Positions 1 through 9,305 of a stretch of 46,039 bases of DNA are shown here, piece after piece. This DNA is from Moraxellaceae bacterium (GTDB lineage Bacteria; Pseudomonadota; Gammaproteobacteria; Pseudomonadales; Moraxellaceae). Where the stretch lies: NCBI GenBank assembly GCA_003543245.1, contig DPJB01000028.1:4130-50168 (forward strand), in the 5' to 3' direction. The position numbers and the translations under genes are program-made. The notes beneath the pieces are model-generated. The model saw only the letters and a program-made list of their open reading frames with translations, was not told the DNA's origin and did no database searches. How positions within the stretch are numbered: the stretch's first letter is position 1; every line of letters starts with the position of its first letter.

Positions 1-205
<205 letters not shown>

Positions 206-486
206 TTTTTTCATTTGTGGCAGGTTTTCCTGCCATCACCTTTGCCGGCGCAATGCCGGCAGCATGCTACTCGTTGGCAATGCGCGGGTTAAAGCCTGTT
301 GTTTCGAGCAAGGATGACGAAATAACTAAAAATTCTTAAGAATAAAGGGTGTCATATTCGGCTTTAAGACGCGTTTGCAAGCCATTGTTTTTAAAGGCGT
401 TGATCTTTGCTGTTATTCCGCACAGTAGTTTGTAACCATCTGATTTTAAATGACTTTATTGCCTCTTATAACGTCTTGACCCTTCC
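206..486. other. Spacer between rnpB and the mra promoter, no gene seen
   Basis: I see no convincing coding region here. The spacer starts with the T-run that follows rnpB. It then holds a 7-bp hairpin at 218-235 (TGGCAGG/CCTGCCA), a GCCGGC-N5-GCCGGC inverted repeat at about 244-260, and a perfect 12-bp palindrome ATTCTTAAGAAT at 332-343. The second half is AT-rich, as expected upstream of a strong promoter. Confidence 0.6.
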
Positions 487-516
487 TTGACGCTAAAGCC
501 AATCGATCTCTATAGT
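487..516 (+). promoter_or_regulatory. Candidate sigma70 promoter of the mraZ/dcw operon
   Basis: A -35 box TTGACG (487-492) and a -10 box TATAGT (511-516) are separated by 18 bp, with AT-rich DNA upstream. The predicted start near 523 leaves a leader of roughly 70 bases before mraZ. This is a consensus match only, but the position is where Pmra is known in other gammaproteobacteria. Confidence 0.55.
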
Positions 517-523
517 TCGCTGC

Positions 524-560
524 AAGTGGTGAAAAGTGCAGTTTTGTGGCGAATTCTGGA
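524..560 (+). promoter_or_regulatory. Candidate MraZ operator: four decamer repeats
   Basis: AGTGG (525), AGTGC (535), TGTGG (545) and TCTGG (555) recur with an exact 10-bp period, and a further AGTGG lies at 576-580. MraZ is known to bind short TGGGN- or AAAGTGK-like repeats with 5-nt spacers upstream of its own gene. The array lies just downstream of the predicted start site and before mraZ, which suits repression by roadblock. The assignment is inferred. Confidence 0.5.
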
Positions 561-590
561 AGAAAACTCCAAGCGAGTGGATGACGCATC

Positions 591-1046
591 GTGTTCAGAG
601 GTTACGACGAGCTCAATATGGACGCCAAGGGGCGCATCGGTTTACCGACGCGCTACCACGAGCGTGTGCTCGCTGCGTGCCAGGGCAAGTTCGTTGTCAC
701 TGTCGATCTCACGGAAAACTGCCTGGCACTCTACCCCCTGCACGAGTGGGAAACCATCGAGGCAGGTCTTGGCAAGTTGCCGGTGTCCAACCCCAATTCG
801 CAGAAGATCAAGCGCCGGCTGATCGGTTATGCAACCGAAGTCAGTCTTGATGCCACTGGTCGTCTGCTCCTCAGCCCCGAGTTACGTGCCTTTGCCGGCC
901 TTGAGAAAGCCATTGTGCTGACCGGACAAGGCAAGAAGTGTGAAATATGGGACAAGCAGGCCTGGGACAAACTCCAGGCTGAAACCGGTGTTGCAGACTT
1001 CTCTGCGCCGGAGCTTGCCGCCGCCCTCGATAGCCTGGCCTTGTAA
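591..1046 (+). CDS. mraZ: Transcriptional regulator MraZ
   Basis: MraZ is the DNA-binding autorepressor of the division and cell-wall cluster. The 151-residue length is usual for the family. Two swapped-hairpin AbrB-like halves are visible, each with its D-x-x-G-R signature: MDAKGRIGLPTRY near residue 10 and LDATGRLLL near residue 84. The GTG start at 591 gives the family-typical N-terminus MFRGYDEL; the Shine-Dalgarno site is weak. It is the first gene of the cluster, two bases before rsmH, and decamer repeats that it probably binds lie 30-65 bases upstream. Confidence 0.96.
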   Translation: MFRGYDELNMDAKGRIGLPTRYHERVLAACQGKFVVTVDLTENCLALYPLHEWETIEAGLGKLPVSNPNSQKIKRRLIGYATEVSLDATGRLLLSPELRAFAGLEKAIVLTGQGKKCEIWDKQAWDKLQAETGVADFSAPELAAALDSLAL

Positions 1047-1048
1047 TC

Positions 1049-1990
1049 ATGACCGCCTTCGTCCACCAGACCGTCCTCCTTGATGAGGCGGTAGTGTCGG
1101 TATTGGGAGCGCGCGATGGCGTCTATGTTGATGCCACGTTTGGTCGTGGTGGCCACACGCGGCACTTGCTGGCACAGCTTGATGCAGATGCCCGGGTAAT
1201 CGGATTTGACAAGGACCCACAGGCGATTGCTGCGGGGCAGTTGCTGGCGGCTGAAGACGCCCGCTTTTCGATTGTTCATGAGTCCTTCGCCGATATCCTT
1301 GATGTCATGACGGCAATGGGACTGGCTGGTAGCGTGAATGGTGTTCTGGCAGACCTTGGTGTGTCATCACCGCAGCTGGATGATGCCGAGCGTGGCTTCA
1401 GCTTTATGAATGATGGTCCGCTCGACATGCGCATGGATGTGACGCGTGGTCAAAGTGCAGCGGAATGGATTGCAGGTGTGGATGAAACGGAGCTGGCACG
1501 AGTGCTGTTCGAGTTTGGCGAGGAACGGCACTCCCGTCGCATTGCACGCGCGATCGTGAGGGGGCGTGCCGAAAGCCCCATCACGCGAACAAAGCAGCTT
1601 GCTGATATTGTGGCTGAGGCGCATCCCGCCTGGGAAAAACACAAGCATCCGGCGACTCGCGCCTTTCAGGCAATCCGCATTTTCATCAATAACGAACTGG
1701 GTGATATAGAGCGCTTCCTGTGTGATGCCCTGCGGGTGTTGAGGCCGCAGGGACGTTTGGCTGTCATCAGCTTTCATTCGCTTGAAGATCGGCTGGTCAA
1801 GCAGTATTTCCAGAAAGAAGCCAAGGGTGATGATTTCCCGCCCGGGCTGCCCATAACTGTCGATATGCTAAAGCCGCGGCTGAAAATTATCGGCAAGGCG
1901 ATTGATCCTTCGGCTGAAGAGGTTAGTGCCAATCCCCGCTCACGCAGCGCACGCCTGCGCGTCGCTGAAAAAATTGCGGAGGCTGCATGA
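1049..1990 (+). CDS. rsmH: 16S rRNA m4C1402 methyltransferase RsmH
   Basis: RsmH (MraW) transfers a methyl group from S-adenosylmethionine to N4 of C1402 in the ribosomal decoding centre. The 313 residues fit the family. The SAM-binding motif VDATFGRGGHTRHLL lies near residue 27. The family blocks LADLGVSSPQLDDAERGFSF (about 100-120) and ISFHSLEDRLVKQYF (about 240) are intact. The gene starts two bases after mraZ stops and overlaps ftsL by four bases, so translation is probably coupled along mraZ-rsmH-ftsL. Confidence 0.97.
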   Translation: MTAFVHQTVLLDEAVVSVLGARDGVYVDATFGRGGHTRHLLAQLDADARVIGFDKDPQAIAAGQLLAAEDARFSIVHESFADILDVMTAMGLAGSVNGVLADLGVSSPQLDDAERGFSFMNDGPLDMRMDVTRGQSAAEWIAGVDETELARVLFEFGEERHSRRIARAIVRGRAESPITRTKQLADIVAEAHPAWEKHKHPATRAFQAIRIFINNELGDIERFLCDALRVLRPQGRLAVISFHSLEDRLVKQYFQKEAKGDDFPPGLPITVDMLKPRLKIIGKAIDPSAEEVSANPRSRSARLRVAEKIAEAA

Positions 1991-2301
1991 TGTTGCAGGT
2001 ACTCCGTGATTTGACCCGAAAACTGCCGGTACGCAATCAGGGAATATTTCTGGTTGGTATTGTAGTGGTGACCCTGGTCAGCTCTGCAATTGCAGTGACC
2101 TTCAGTGTGCATAAGTCGCGTCAGTACCTGTATGAGCTGCAAGAATTACAGGCAGAGCGTGATCATCTGGAGACAGAGTGGGGGCAGTTGCTTCTGGAGC
2201 AACATGCATGGGGTGCCTACGGTCGTATTGGTCGCCTGGCAACAGAGCAGCTACAGATGCGCAATCCCGCACCGACCGAAATCATCATGGTGCGGCAATG
2301 A
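1987..2301 (+). CDS. ftsL: Cell division protein FtsL
   Basis: FtsL is a small bitopic divisome protein that joins FtsB and FtsQ and relays activation to FtsWI. The 104 residues show the expected layout: a short cytoplasmic tail, one membrane helix (about 18-40) and a periplasmic leucine-zipper-like coiled coil with heptad-spaced Leu (about 48-75). Sequence conservation in this family is low, so the call also rests on position between rsmH and ftsI. It overlaps rsmH and ftsI by ATGA at both ends. Confidence 0.92.
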   Translation: MMLQVLRDLTRKLPVRNQGIFLVGIVVVTLVSSAIAVTFSVHKSRQYLYELQELQAERDHLETEWGQLLLEQHAWGAYGRIGRLATEQLQMRNPAPTEIIMVRQ

Positions 2302-4034
2302 ACGGTGCAAAGGGGCTGACATTCGCCGGGCGTCATGTGGTTGTGGTCGTGATCATGGCTATCTGCTTTGGCGGTCTGGCGGCGCGCGCGGTGTACCTGC
2401 ATGTGATTGATCAGGAGTTTCTGCAACGTCAGGGCGATGCGCGCATGCTGCGTGAAGAGCCGATTGCTGCACATCGTGGCATTCTCAAGGATCGTAATGG
2501 CTTGCCGCTGGCAGTCAGTACGCCAGTGGTTTCTATCTGGGTGAATCCGAAAGAGGCAATTACCCGGCGTCTTGATGCTCGTGCACTGGCTGTGGCACTT
2601 GATCTGGAGCCTGCTGCTGTTGCCCGGCGTATCAAGGAAAATGGCAAGCGTGAATTCCTGTACGTGAAGCGTCATTTGTCGCCTGAAGCCGCCGAGGAAG
2701 TCCTGGCAAATGAGCTGCCAGGTGTTTATGGCATGACGGAGTACCGTCGTTTTTATCCCGAAGGCGAGGTGGCTTCGCATATCATCGGTTTTACCAATCT
2801 TGATGATGCGGGGCAGGAAGGTCTGGAGCTGGCGCTGGAAGAAAAGCTGCGTGGAGTTCCTGGCAAGAAGCGGGTTTTGCGTGACCAGAAGGGGCGCAAG
2901 GTCAAGGATGTGGCGCTGATTCGTGCGGCCCGTCCGGGACAGGATGTGTACCTGAGTTTTGATGCCCGCACACAATATCTGGCGTATCGGGAGCTTGCGA
3001 CAGCCATTGCGCAGCACGGCGCAAAAGCCGGCACTGCGGTTGCCCTGGATGTAGAGACCGGTGAAGTGCTGGCGATGGTGAACCAGCCCTCATTCAATCC
3101 CAATAACCGCACACGGCTCAAGCCGGATGAGTTGCGCAATCGCGCTGTCACCGACATGTTCGAGCCCGGTTCGACCATGAAGCCTTTTACGGTCGCAGTC
3201 GCAATGGAAAGTGGCAAATATTCGCCACGCAGTCTGTTCAATACCAATCCAGGCACATACCGCGTTCATAACAAACTGGTCAGCGATCACCAGAATTATG
3301 GCGTGATTGATCTCGGTACCATCATCACCAAGTCCAGCAATGTTGGTACGACACAGATTGCGCTGTCGTTGCCTCGTGAAACATTGCCGACATTTCTTGG
3401 TCGCTTCGGCTTTGGCAAGAATACCGGCTCCGGCTTTCCGGGTGAGAGTGCTGGCCGTCTGCAGCCGCCAGAGCGCTGGCGTCCGGTAGAAATTGCCACC
3501 ATGTCATACGGGTATGGCTTGACGACGACTGCACTGCAGTTGGCACACGGTTACGCTACGCTGGCCAGTGGCGGAATAGCGCGGCCCGTAAGCTTCATCA
3601 GGGTTGATGGGCCGGTTAAAGGTGTGCGCATTATCGACAAGTCTGTTGTCGATAAACTGATTCCGATGATGGAGTCGGTTGTGACCCAGGATGGCACGGC
3701 CCTGAAGGCAGCGGTACCGGGCTACCGCATTGCCGGCAAGACCGGGACGGCACACAAGGCGGTAGGTGGCACGTATGCTGCTGACGAGTACATGTCCACG
3801 TTCGTGGGAATGGCTCCTGCAAGCCGGCCGAAGGTGGTGCTTGCCGTTGTGATCGATAGCCCAAGTAATGGCCAGTATTACGGTGGTCTGGTTGCTGCAC
3901 CGGTGTTCTCGCGCATCATGGCCGAGACGCTGCGCCTGATGAATATCGAGCCGGATCGCAGTGCCGAGCATCTCGCGCAACAAGGACGTTTGCCTGTTTC
4001 TCCTGCAGTAATCGTGTCGGAGGACGGCGTATGA
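2298..4034 (+). CDS. ftsI: Septal peptidoglycan transpeptidase FtsI (PBP3)
   Basis: FtsI crosslinks septal peptidoglycan and is the partner of FtsW. The 578 residues contain a short cytoplasmic N-terminus, one membrane anchor (about 12-34), a pedestal domain with the R-G-x-x-x-D-R-N-G motif, and a C-terminal transpeptidase domain. All three catalytic motifs are present: STMKPF with the nucleophile serine, SSN, and AGKTGTAHK. The ATG at 2298 overlaps the ftsL stop as ATGA and gives the usual length. An open frame continues upstream to 2178 but lies inside ftsL and is not used. Confidence 0.97.
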   Translation: MNGAKGLTFAGRHVVVVVIMAICFGGLAARAVYLHVIDQEFLQRQGDARMLREEPIAAHRGILKDRNGLPLAVSTPVVSIWVNPKEAITRRLDARALAVALDLEPAAVARRIKENGKREFLYVKRHLSPEAAEEVLANELPGVYGMTEYRRFYPEGEVASHIIGFTNLDDAGQEGLELALEEKLRGVPGKKRVLRDQKGRKVKDVALIRAARPGQDVYLSFDARTQYLAYRELATAIAQHGAKAGTAVALDVETGEVLAMVNQPSFNPNNRTRLKPDELRNRAVTDMFEPGSTMKPFTVAVAMESGKYSPRSLFNTNPGTYRVHNKLVSDHQNYGVIDLGTIITKSSNVGTTQIALSLPRETLPTFLGRFGFGKNTGSGFPGESAGRLQPPERWRPVEIATMSYGYGLTTTALQLAHGYATLASGGIARPVSFIRVDGPVKGVRIIDKSVVDKLIPMMESVVTQDGTALKAAVPGYRIAGKTGTAHKAVGGTYAADEYMSTFVGMAPASRPKVVLAVVIDSPSNGQYYGGLVAAPVFSRIMAETLRLMNIEPDRSAEHLAQQGRLPVSPAVIVSEDGV

Positions 4035-5500
4035 AGACGTTGCAGATGCTCTGGCCTGATGTTGCAGTGGAGTACGCCACGATTGTTGTTTCCGCGCTCA
4101 CGCTGGATAGCCGGCTGGTCAGGCCTGGAATGGCGTTTGTGGCCCTGAAGGGGCATGTCCGCGATGCACGTGAATTCATTCCAGCCGTCATTGCTGCCGG
4201 AGCAGTGGCAGTGTTTGCCGAGCGGGATGACCAGTGGCCCGAGTCACGGATTATCGAAGGTATACCGGTCATTGTGGTGGATGAACTTGATCAGGTGGTT
4301 GGTCATATTGCTTCGAGATTTCACGGCGAGCCGTCACAGCACATGAATGTGCTGGCGGTGACTGGCACCAATGGCAAAACCAGTGTGGCCAATCTTCTGG
4401 CTGGGGCACTGACGCGCCTCGGTGAGAAAACAGCAGTATTGGGAACGATTGGCAACGGCATGTTTGGTGCACTGGAAAAATCCACACACACCACGCTGGA
4501 TGCCTTGCATCTGCAGGCAATGCTGGCTGAGTTCCATATTGATGGTGCCAAGGCAGTCGCGATGGAGGCCAGCTCCCATGGTCTGGTGCAGGGACGTCTG
4601 AATGGCACCAGGATCGATGTTGCACTGTTCACTAATCTGACACGTGATCATCTGGACTATCACGGCGACATGGCCGGGTATGCATCAGCCAAGGAAATTC
4701 TTTTCCGCTGGCCCGGTCTGCAGGCGGCGGTACTCAATGTGGACGATAAATCGGGTGAACGATATGCGTCTGTGCTGGCAAGTGACGTGCGCTGCTTGCG
4801 CTATAGCCAGTCCCCGGATGCGCGTGCGGACATTCGTGCGTTGCGAATCACGCCATCCCTGAAGGGTTTGTCGATGTTGGTTGCTGTCCCGGATGGCGAA
4901 TTTGCGCTTGATGTTCCGTTGCTGGGGCGCTTCAACGTCAGCAATATTCTTGCGGTGGTCGGTGGCCTGCTGGCGCTTGGTGTACCGACTGCCGATATTG
5001 CGACTGCATTGCGCGCTGCTTTGCCGGTGCCGGGTCGCATGGAAAGCGTGATGGGGGATCATCCTACTGTAGTTGTGGATTATGCCCACACACCGGATGC
5101 CCTGGAAAAGGCATTGCAGACTTTGCGTGAGCACGCCTCCGGACGCTTGATCTGTGTCTTTGGTTGCGGTGGTGATCGCGACAGCGGCAAGCGTGCCGAG
5201 ATGGGCCTGGTTGCCTCTCGCCTTGCCGATGATGTCATCCTGACTACGGACAATCCTCGCTCAGAATCACCCGAGGCCATTATTGCAGACATTCGCAGTG
5301 GTGCTGGCGAGTTCCCGGTTGTGATCGAAAATGACCGCCATCGTGCTATCCAGAAGGCCATTCACTTTGCGCGTGCGGATGACATTGTGCTTGTGGCTGG
5401 CAAGGGGCACGAGGACTACCAGGAGGTTGCCGGCGTGCGACACCCTTTCAGTGACATGCAGGAAGTCAGAGTGGCCCTGGACTCGTGGAGGGCGCCATGA
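4031..5500 (+). CDS. murE: UDP-MurNAc-tripeptide ligase (meso-DAP adding) MurE
   Basis: MurE adds the third stem-peptide residue to UDP-MurNAc-L-Ala-D-Glu, using ATP, in the cytoplasm. The 489-residue protein has the three Mur-ligase domains. The P-loop is VTGTNGKTSVANLL (about 113), and a later conserved block is VVVDYAHTPDALEKAL. TTDNPRSESPEAI carries the DNPR signature of meso-diaminopimelate-specific enzymes, so a DAP-type wall is inferred. It is joined to ftsI and murF by ATGA overlaps. Confidence 0.97.
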   Translation: MKTLQMLWPDVAVEYATIVVSALTLDSRLVRPGMAFVALKGHVRDAREFIPAVIAAGAVAVFAERDDQWPESRIIEGIPVIVVDELDQVVGHIASRFHGEPSQHMNVLAVTGTNGKTSVANLLAGALTRLGEKTAVLGTIGNGMFGALEKSTHTTLDALHLQAMLAEFHIDGAKAVAMEASSHGLVQGRLNGTRIDVALFTNLTRDHLDYHGDMAGYASAKEILFRWPGLQAAVLNVDDKSGERYASVLASDVRCLRYSQSPDARADIRALRITPSLKGLSMLVAVPDGEFALDVPLLGRFNVSNILAVVGGLLALGVPTADIATALRAALPVPGRMESVMGDHPTVVVDYAHTPDALEKALQTLREHASGRLICVFGCGGDRDSGKRAEMGLVASRLADDVILTTDNPRSESPEAIIADIRSGAGEFPVVIENDRHRAIQKAIHFARADDIVLVAGKGHEDYQEVAGVRHPFSDMQEVRVALDSWRAP

Positions 5501-6846
5501 AGCTCTCACAAATGGCGCAGATTCTTGGTGGTGAGTTGGTGGGGCTTGATGCCGGCATCACCTCGTTCTCGACTGATACACGTTCGTTGGTCGAGGGAGA
5601 CATGTTTATCGCACTCTCCGGCCCGAATTTTGATGCCAATAATTTCATTGCCCGCGCTGCCGAAGCTGGTGCCTCGGCGGCCCTTGTCAGTCGCGTTGAT
5701 CCTGCTGCCGGCATTCCCCAGGTGCTGGTTGCGGACACATTCGTGGCGCTAGGTCAGTTGGGCAAGGCATGGCGCGAGCAGTTTTCCCTGACGCGAGTTG
5801 CCATCACCGGAAGTGCTGGCAAGACAACAATCAAGGAAATGATGGCCAGCATTTTTGAGGGTATCGGCCCGACACTGGCAACGCTGGGTAATAAGAACAA
5901 TGAAATTGGTGTTCCACTCACCTTGCTTCGCCTGAGCAGTGCCCATCAGTTTGGCGTATTCGAGCTGGGTGCGAATCATCGTGGCGAAATTGCCTACACA
6001 AGTGGACTGGTTGCGCCGCATGCTGCCGTTATCACCAATGTTGGTGTTGCTCATCTTGAGGGCTTCGGATCTCGTCAGGGCATTGCAGAAGCAAAGGGTG
6101 AAATTTACGGTGGACTGACAGAGGCTGGTATTGCCGTCATCAATCATGATGACGAGTTTGCTTCGTACTGGCGCGACCTGGCCGCTGACAGGCAGCAGAT
6201 CGAGTTTTCGATGAGTGCCCCTGTGGCTGTTCATGCCAGTGATGTTCAGATCGGCGCCAATCGCGCCTATGCATTCACTCTTCATGTTGGTACTGATGCC
6301 GCAAGGGTGCAGCTGAAGCTGCTGGGGCGTCATAACGTTACCAATGCGCTTGCTGCGGCGGCACTTGCCCACGCATGCCATGTGCCACTGACAGTAATTG
6401 TGCGTGGAATCGAAAATACCCGCCCTGTCGCTGGCCGGTTGGTGCAGAAGTCCTGTGGCAACAATTGTGTAGTTATTGACGATACCTACAACGCGAATCC
6501 TGCAGCGGTCAAGGCTGCGATTGATGTACTGGCAGACTTGCCTGGTCGTCGTGTTCTGGTGCTGGGGGATATGGGGGAGTTGGGCGAGGCCACTGAATCT
6601 GGCCATAAAGAAGTCGGGGAGTACGCAAGAATGAAAAAAATAGATGCGCTCTACACGGTTGGACAGTACAGCGGCTTCACTGCCAGCGGCTTTGGTGCAG
6701 AAGCACGGGCATTTCAGGAAAAGCAGTTGCTCATTGAGGAACTGGAAAAAGAGCTGGAGGGAGTTGTAACCCTGCTCGTAAAAGGTTCGCGTTCGGCCCG
6801 CATGGAGCAGGTTGTCGACGCGTTGATGGACAAGAAGGAGTCCTGA
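5497..6846 (+). CDS. murF: UDP-MurNAc-pentapeptide synthetase MurF
   Basis: MurF attaches D-Ala-D-Ala to the UDP-MurNAc tripeptide, the last cytoplasmic step before MraY. The 449 residues show the Mur-ligase fold: an N-terminal substrate domain, P-loop VAITGSAGKTTIKEMM (about 102-118), GNKNNEIGVPLTLL typical of MurF, and DDTYNANPAAVKAA near residue 328. The ATG at 5497 forms an ATGA overlap with the murE stop and is preferred over an in-frame GTG at 5485. mraY follows after three bases. Confidence 0.97.
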   Translation: MKLSQMAQILGGELVGLDAGITSFSTDTRSLVEGDMFIALSGPNFDANNFIARAAEAGASAALVSRVDPAAGIPQVLVADTFVALGQLGKAWREQFSLTRVAITGSAGKTTIKEMMASIFEGIGPTLATLGNKNNEIGVPLTLLRLSSAHQFGVFELGANHRGEIAYTSGLVAPHAAVITNVGVAHLEGFGSRQGIAEAKGEIYGGLTEAGIAVINHDDEFASYWRDLAADRQQIEFSMSAPVAVHASDVQIGANRAYAFTLHVGTDAARVQLKLLGRHNVTNALAAAALAHACHVPLTVIVRGIENTRPVAGRLVQKSCGNNCVVIDDTYNANPAAVKAAIDVLADLPGRRVLVLGDMGELGEATESGHKEVGEYARMKKIDALYTVGQYSGFTASGFGAEARAFQEKQLLIEELEKELEGVVTLLVKGSRSARMEQVVDALMDKKES

Positions 6847-6849
6847 TCG

Positions 6850-7932
6850 ATGCTGCTTTGGCTGGCAGAATTTCTGGCGCAGTACCATAAAGGCTTTCTG
6901 GTCTTTCAGTACCTTACGCTGCGGGCGATGCTCGGTGTCGCAACCGCTCTTGGGCTGTCCCTTTGGTGGGGGCCATGGATGATCGAGCGGCTGCGGGCCA
7001 TGAAGTTCGGGCAGGCCATTCGCACGGACGGGCCTCAGTCCCATCTGGCAAAGACGGGTACGCCCACCATGGGTGGCGTGCTTATTCTGGTGGCAATTGG
7101 CGTCAGTACCCTGCTGTGGGCCAACCTGAAGAACCCCTATGTCTGGGTCGTGATGGCTGTCATGGTTGTTTTTGGTGCTGTCGGCTGGGTGGATGATTAC
7201 CGAAAGGTAGTAGAAAAAAATCCGCGTGGATTGCCTGGCCGCTGGAAATATTTGTGGCAGTCAGTTGCTGGTATTGGCGCAGCAGTTTTTCTTTATCACT
7301 ATGCACGCACTCCTGTTGAAACAAGTCTTATTTTTCCGCTGTTCAAGAACGTGGTTATCCCCCTTGGCATTTTTTACATGGTGCTGACGTACTTTGTGAT
7401 TGTTGGTACCAGCAACGCCGTGAACCTGACGGATGGCCTGGATGGTCTTGCAATAATGCCAACAGTCATGGTGGCTGGTGCTCTGGCCGTTTTTGCCTAC
7501 CTTACAGGTAACATCAAGTTTGCTACATACCTGCACATTCCCTATGTGGCTGGTTCAGGTGAACTGGTGGTGATTTGCGGTTCAATCATCGGTGCCGGGC
7601 TTGGCTTTCTCTGGTTTAACGCGTACCCCGCACAGGTATTCATGGGCGATGTCGGTGCTCTGGCTCTGGGTGCCGTGCTGGGTGTGATGGCCGTGATCGT
7701 GCGCCAGGAAATTGTGCTGTTCATCATGGGTGGTGTGTTCGTGATGGAAACAGTGTCGGTGATGTTGCAGGTTGCTTCATTCAAGTTGACCGGGCGCCGT
7801 ATCTTTCGCATGGCACCCATTCATCATCATTACGAACTCAAGGGCTGGCCGGAAACAAAGGTGGTTGTCCGGTTCTGGATCATCAGTTTCATGCTGGTGC
7901 TGGTTGGTCTTTCCACGTTGAAGTTGCGGTGA
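6850..7932 (+). CDS. mraY: Phospho-MurNAc-pentapeptide translocase MraY
   Basis: MraY moves phospho-MurNAc-pentapeptide onto undecaprenyl phosphate to make lipid I at the inner membrane. The protein has 360 residues and about ten membrane helices. Conserved cytoplasmic motifs are present: KTGTPTMGG, the acidic pair in WVDDYRKV, NLTDGLDGLA, FMGDVGALALG and the histidine cluster PIHHHYELKGWPE. A clear Shine-Dalgarno AAGGAG lies at the end of murF. murD follows one base after the stop. Confidence 0.98.
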   Translation: MLLWLAEFLAQYHKGFLVFQYLTLRAMLGVATALGLSLWWGPWMIERLRAMKFGQAIRTDGPQSHLAKTGTPTMGGVLILVAIGVSTLLWANLKNPYVWVVMAVMVVFGAVGWVDDYRKVVEKNPRGLPGRWKYLWQSVAGIGAAVFLYHYARTPVETSLIFPLFKNVVIPLGIFYMVLTYFVIVGTSNAVNLTDGLDGLAIMPTVMVAGALAVFAYLTGNIKFATYLHIPYVAGSGELVVICGSIIGAGLGFLWFNAYPAQVFMGDVGALALGAVLGVMAVIVRQEIVLFIMGGVFVMETVSVMLQVASFKLTGRRIFRMAPIHHHYELKGWPETKVVVRFWIISFMLVLVGLSTLKLR

Positions 7933-7933
7933 A

Positions 7934-9304
7934 ATGGCAATGACGCAATTGAACGGGCGCAGTGGGTTGAGGGTGGTGGTCGGTCTGGGCAAGACCGGTC
8001 TCTCCTGTGTGCGCTTTCTGAAAAGCAGGGGTTATCCGGTTGCGGTCAACGACACGCGCGAAAATCCGCCGGGTCTGGCTGAGTTGCGTGCCGAATTTCC
8101 GGATGTGGAGATCAGTCTGGGCGGGCTTGATGCAGGGTTACTGCAGCGTGCAAGCGAGATTGTGGCCAGCCCAGGTATTTCCGTGAAGGAACCGGAACTG
8201 GTGGCTGCCAGTCGCGAATCGGGTGTGCCGATAGCGGGTGATATAGAGCTTTTCTGTCGTGAGGTGAAGGCGCCCGTCATCGCCATTACCGGAGCCAATG
8301 CAAAAAGCACCGTCACCACGCTGGTTGGCATGATGGCCCGGAAAGCCGGCATCAACGTTGGTGTAGGCGGCAATATCGGTTTGCCGGTTCTCGACATGCT
8401 GCGCCTCGAGGGTGAACAGCAGATGTATGTGCTGGAGCTGTCCAGCTTCCAGCTGGAAACCACGCACTCGCTGCAAGCCGCAGTTGCCGTTGTGCTGAAT
8501 ATCAGTGAAGACCACATGGATCGTTATGACTCCATGCAGGCTTATTGCGATGCAAAATACCGTATTTTCAGAAACTGTCGTCACTGTGTGATCAATCGTG
8601 ATGATGCGCTGACATCGCCGGATATCACTGCCAGTTTGCCAAAGAGCAGCTTTGGTCTGGGTGCTCCTGCGGCGGGACAGTTCGGTGTGATCATCAGTGG
8701 TAGCGAGAAGTATCTGGCGCAGGGTGCCGAGTTGCTGATGCCGGTTCGTGAAATGAAGATTCGCGGGGACCACAATGTAGCCAATGCTCTGGCATGTCTG
8801 GCACTGGGCCAGGCAGCGGGGTTGCCGATGCCTGCCATGCTGGAGACGCTTCGAACATTTCCGGGTCTCCCCCATCGCTGTGAGCTGGTCAGCGAGAAGG
8901 ATGGCATCGCCTGGTACAACGATTCCAAAGGGACGAATGTTGGCGCCACACTGGCAGCCATTAACGGTCTTGGTGCTGCGATTGACGGCAAGCTGATCCT
9001 GATTGCCGGTGGTGTGGGCAAGGGGCAGGACTTCACGCCGCTGTCGACACCGCTGGTCCGGTTTGCACGGGCGCTGGTGCTGATTGGCGAAGATGGGCCA
9101 AAGATCGGTACAGCTGTTACGGCCACAGTTCCGAAGGTGAGCGCAGTCAGCCTGATTGATGCGGTTGAAAAGTCTCGTGCGCTTGCGCAATCAGGCGATG
9201 CGGTGCTGTTGTCGCCTGCCTGTGCAAGTTTTGACATGTTCAGGCATTACGAAGATCGCGGTGAGCAATTCGTTGCTGCAGTTCATTCCGTGTGCGGAGG
9301 CTGA
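7934..9304 (+). CDS. murD: UDP-MurNAc-L-alanine:D-glutamate ligase MurD
   Basis: MurD adds D-glutamate to UDP-MurNAc-L-alanine with ATP. The 456 residues have an N-terminal Rossmann domain (VVVGLGKTGLSCVRFL), the ATP domain and the C-terminal ligase domain (DSKGTNVGATLAA). The P-loop reads ITGANAKSTVTTLVG, with alanine where Escherichia coli has glycine (GSNGKST). I believe Pseudomonas MurD has a similar NAKST form, so this is probably not a defect. The first ATG is used; a second in-frame ATG lies six bases later. Confidence 0.96.
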   Translation: MAMTQLNGRSGLRVVVGLGKTGLSCVRFLKSRGYPVAVNDTRENPPGLAELRAEFPDVEISLGGLDAGLLQRASEIVASPGISVKEPELVAASRESGVPIAGDIELFCREVKAPVIAITGANAKSTVTTLVGMMARKAGINVGVGGNIGLPVLDMLRLEGEQQMYVLELSSFQLETTHSLQAAVAVVLNISEDHMDRYDSMQAYCDAKYRIFRNCRHCVINRDDALTSPDITASLPKSSFGLGAPAAGQFGVIISGSEKYLAQGAELLMPVREMKIRGDHNVANALACLALGQAAGLPMPAMLETLRTFPGLPHRCELVSEKDGIAWYNDSKGTNVGATLAAINGLGAAIDGKLILIAGGVGKGQDFTPLSTPLVRFARALVLIGEDGPKIGTAVTATVPKVSAVSLIDAVEKSRALAQSGDAVLLSPACASFDMFRHYEDRGEQFVAAVHSVCGG

Positions 9305-9305
9305 C

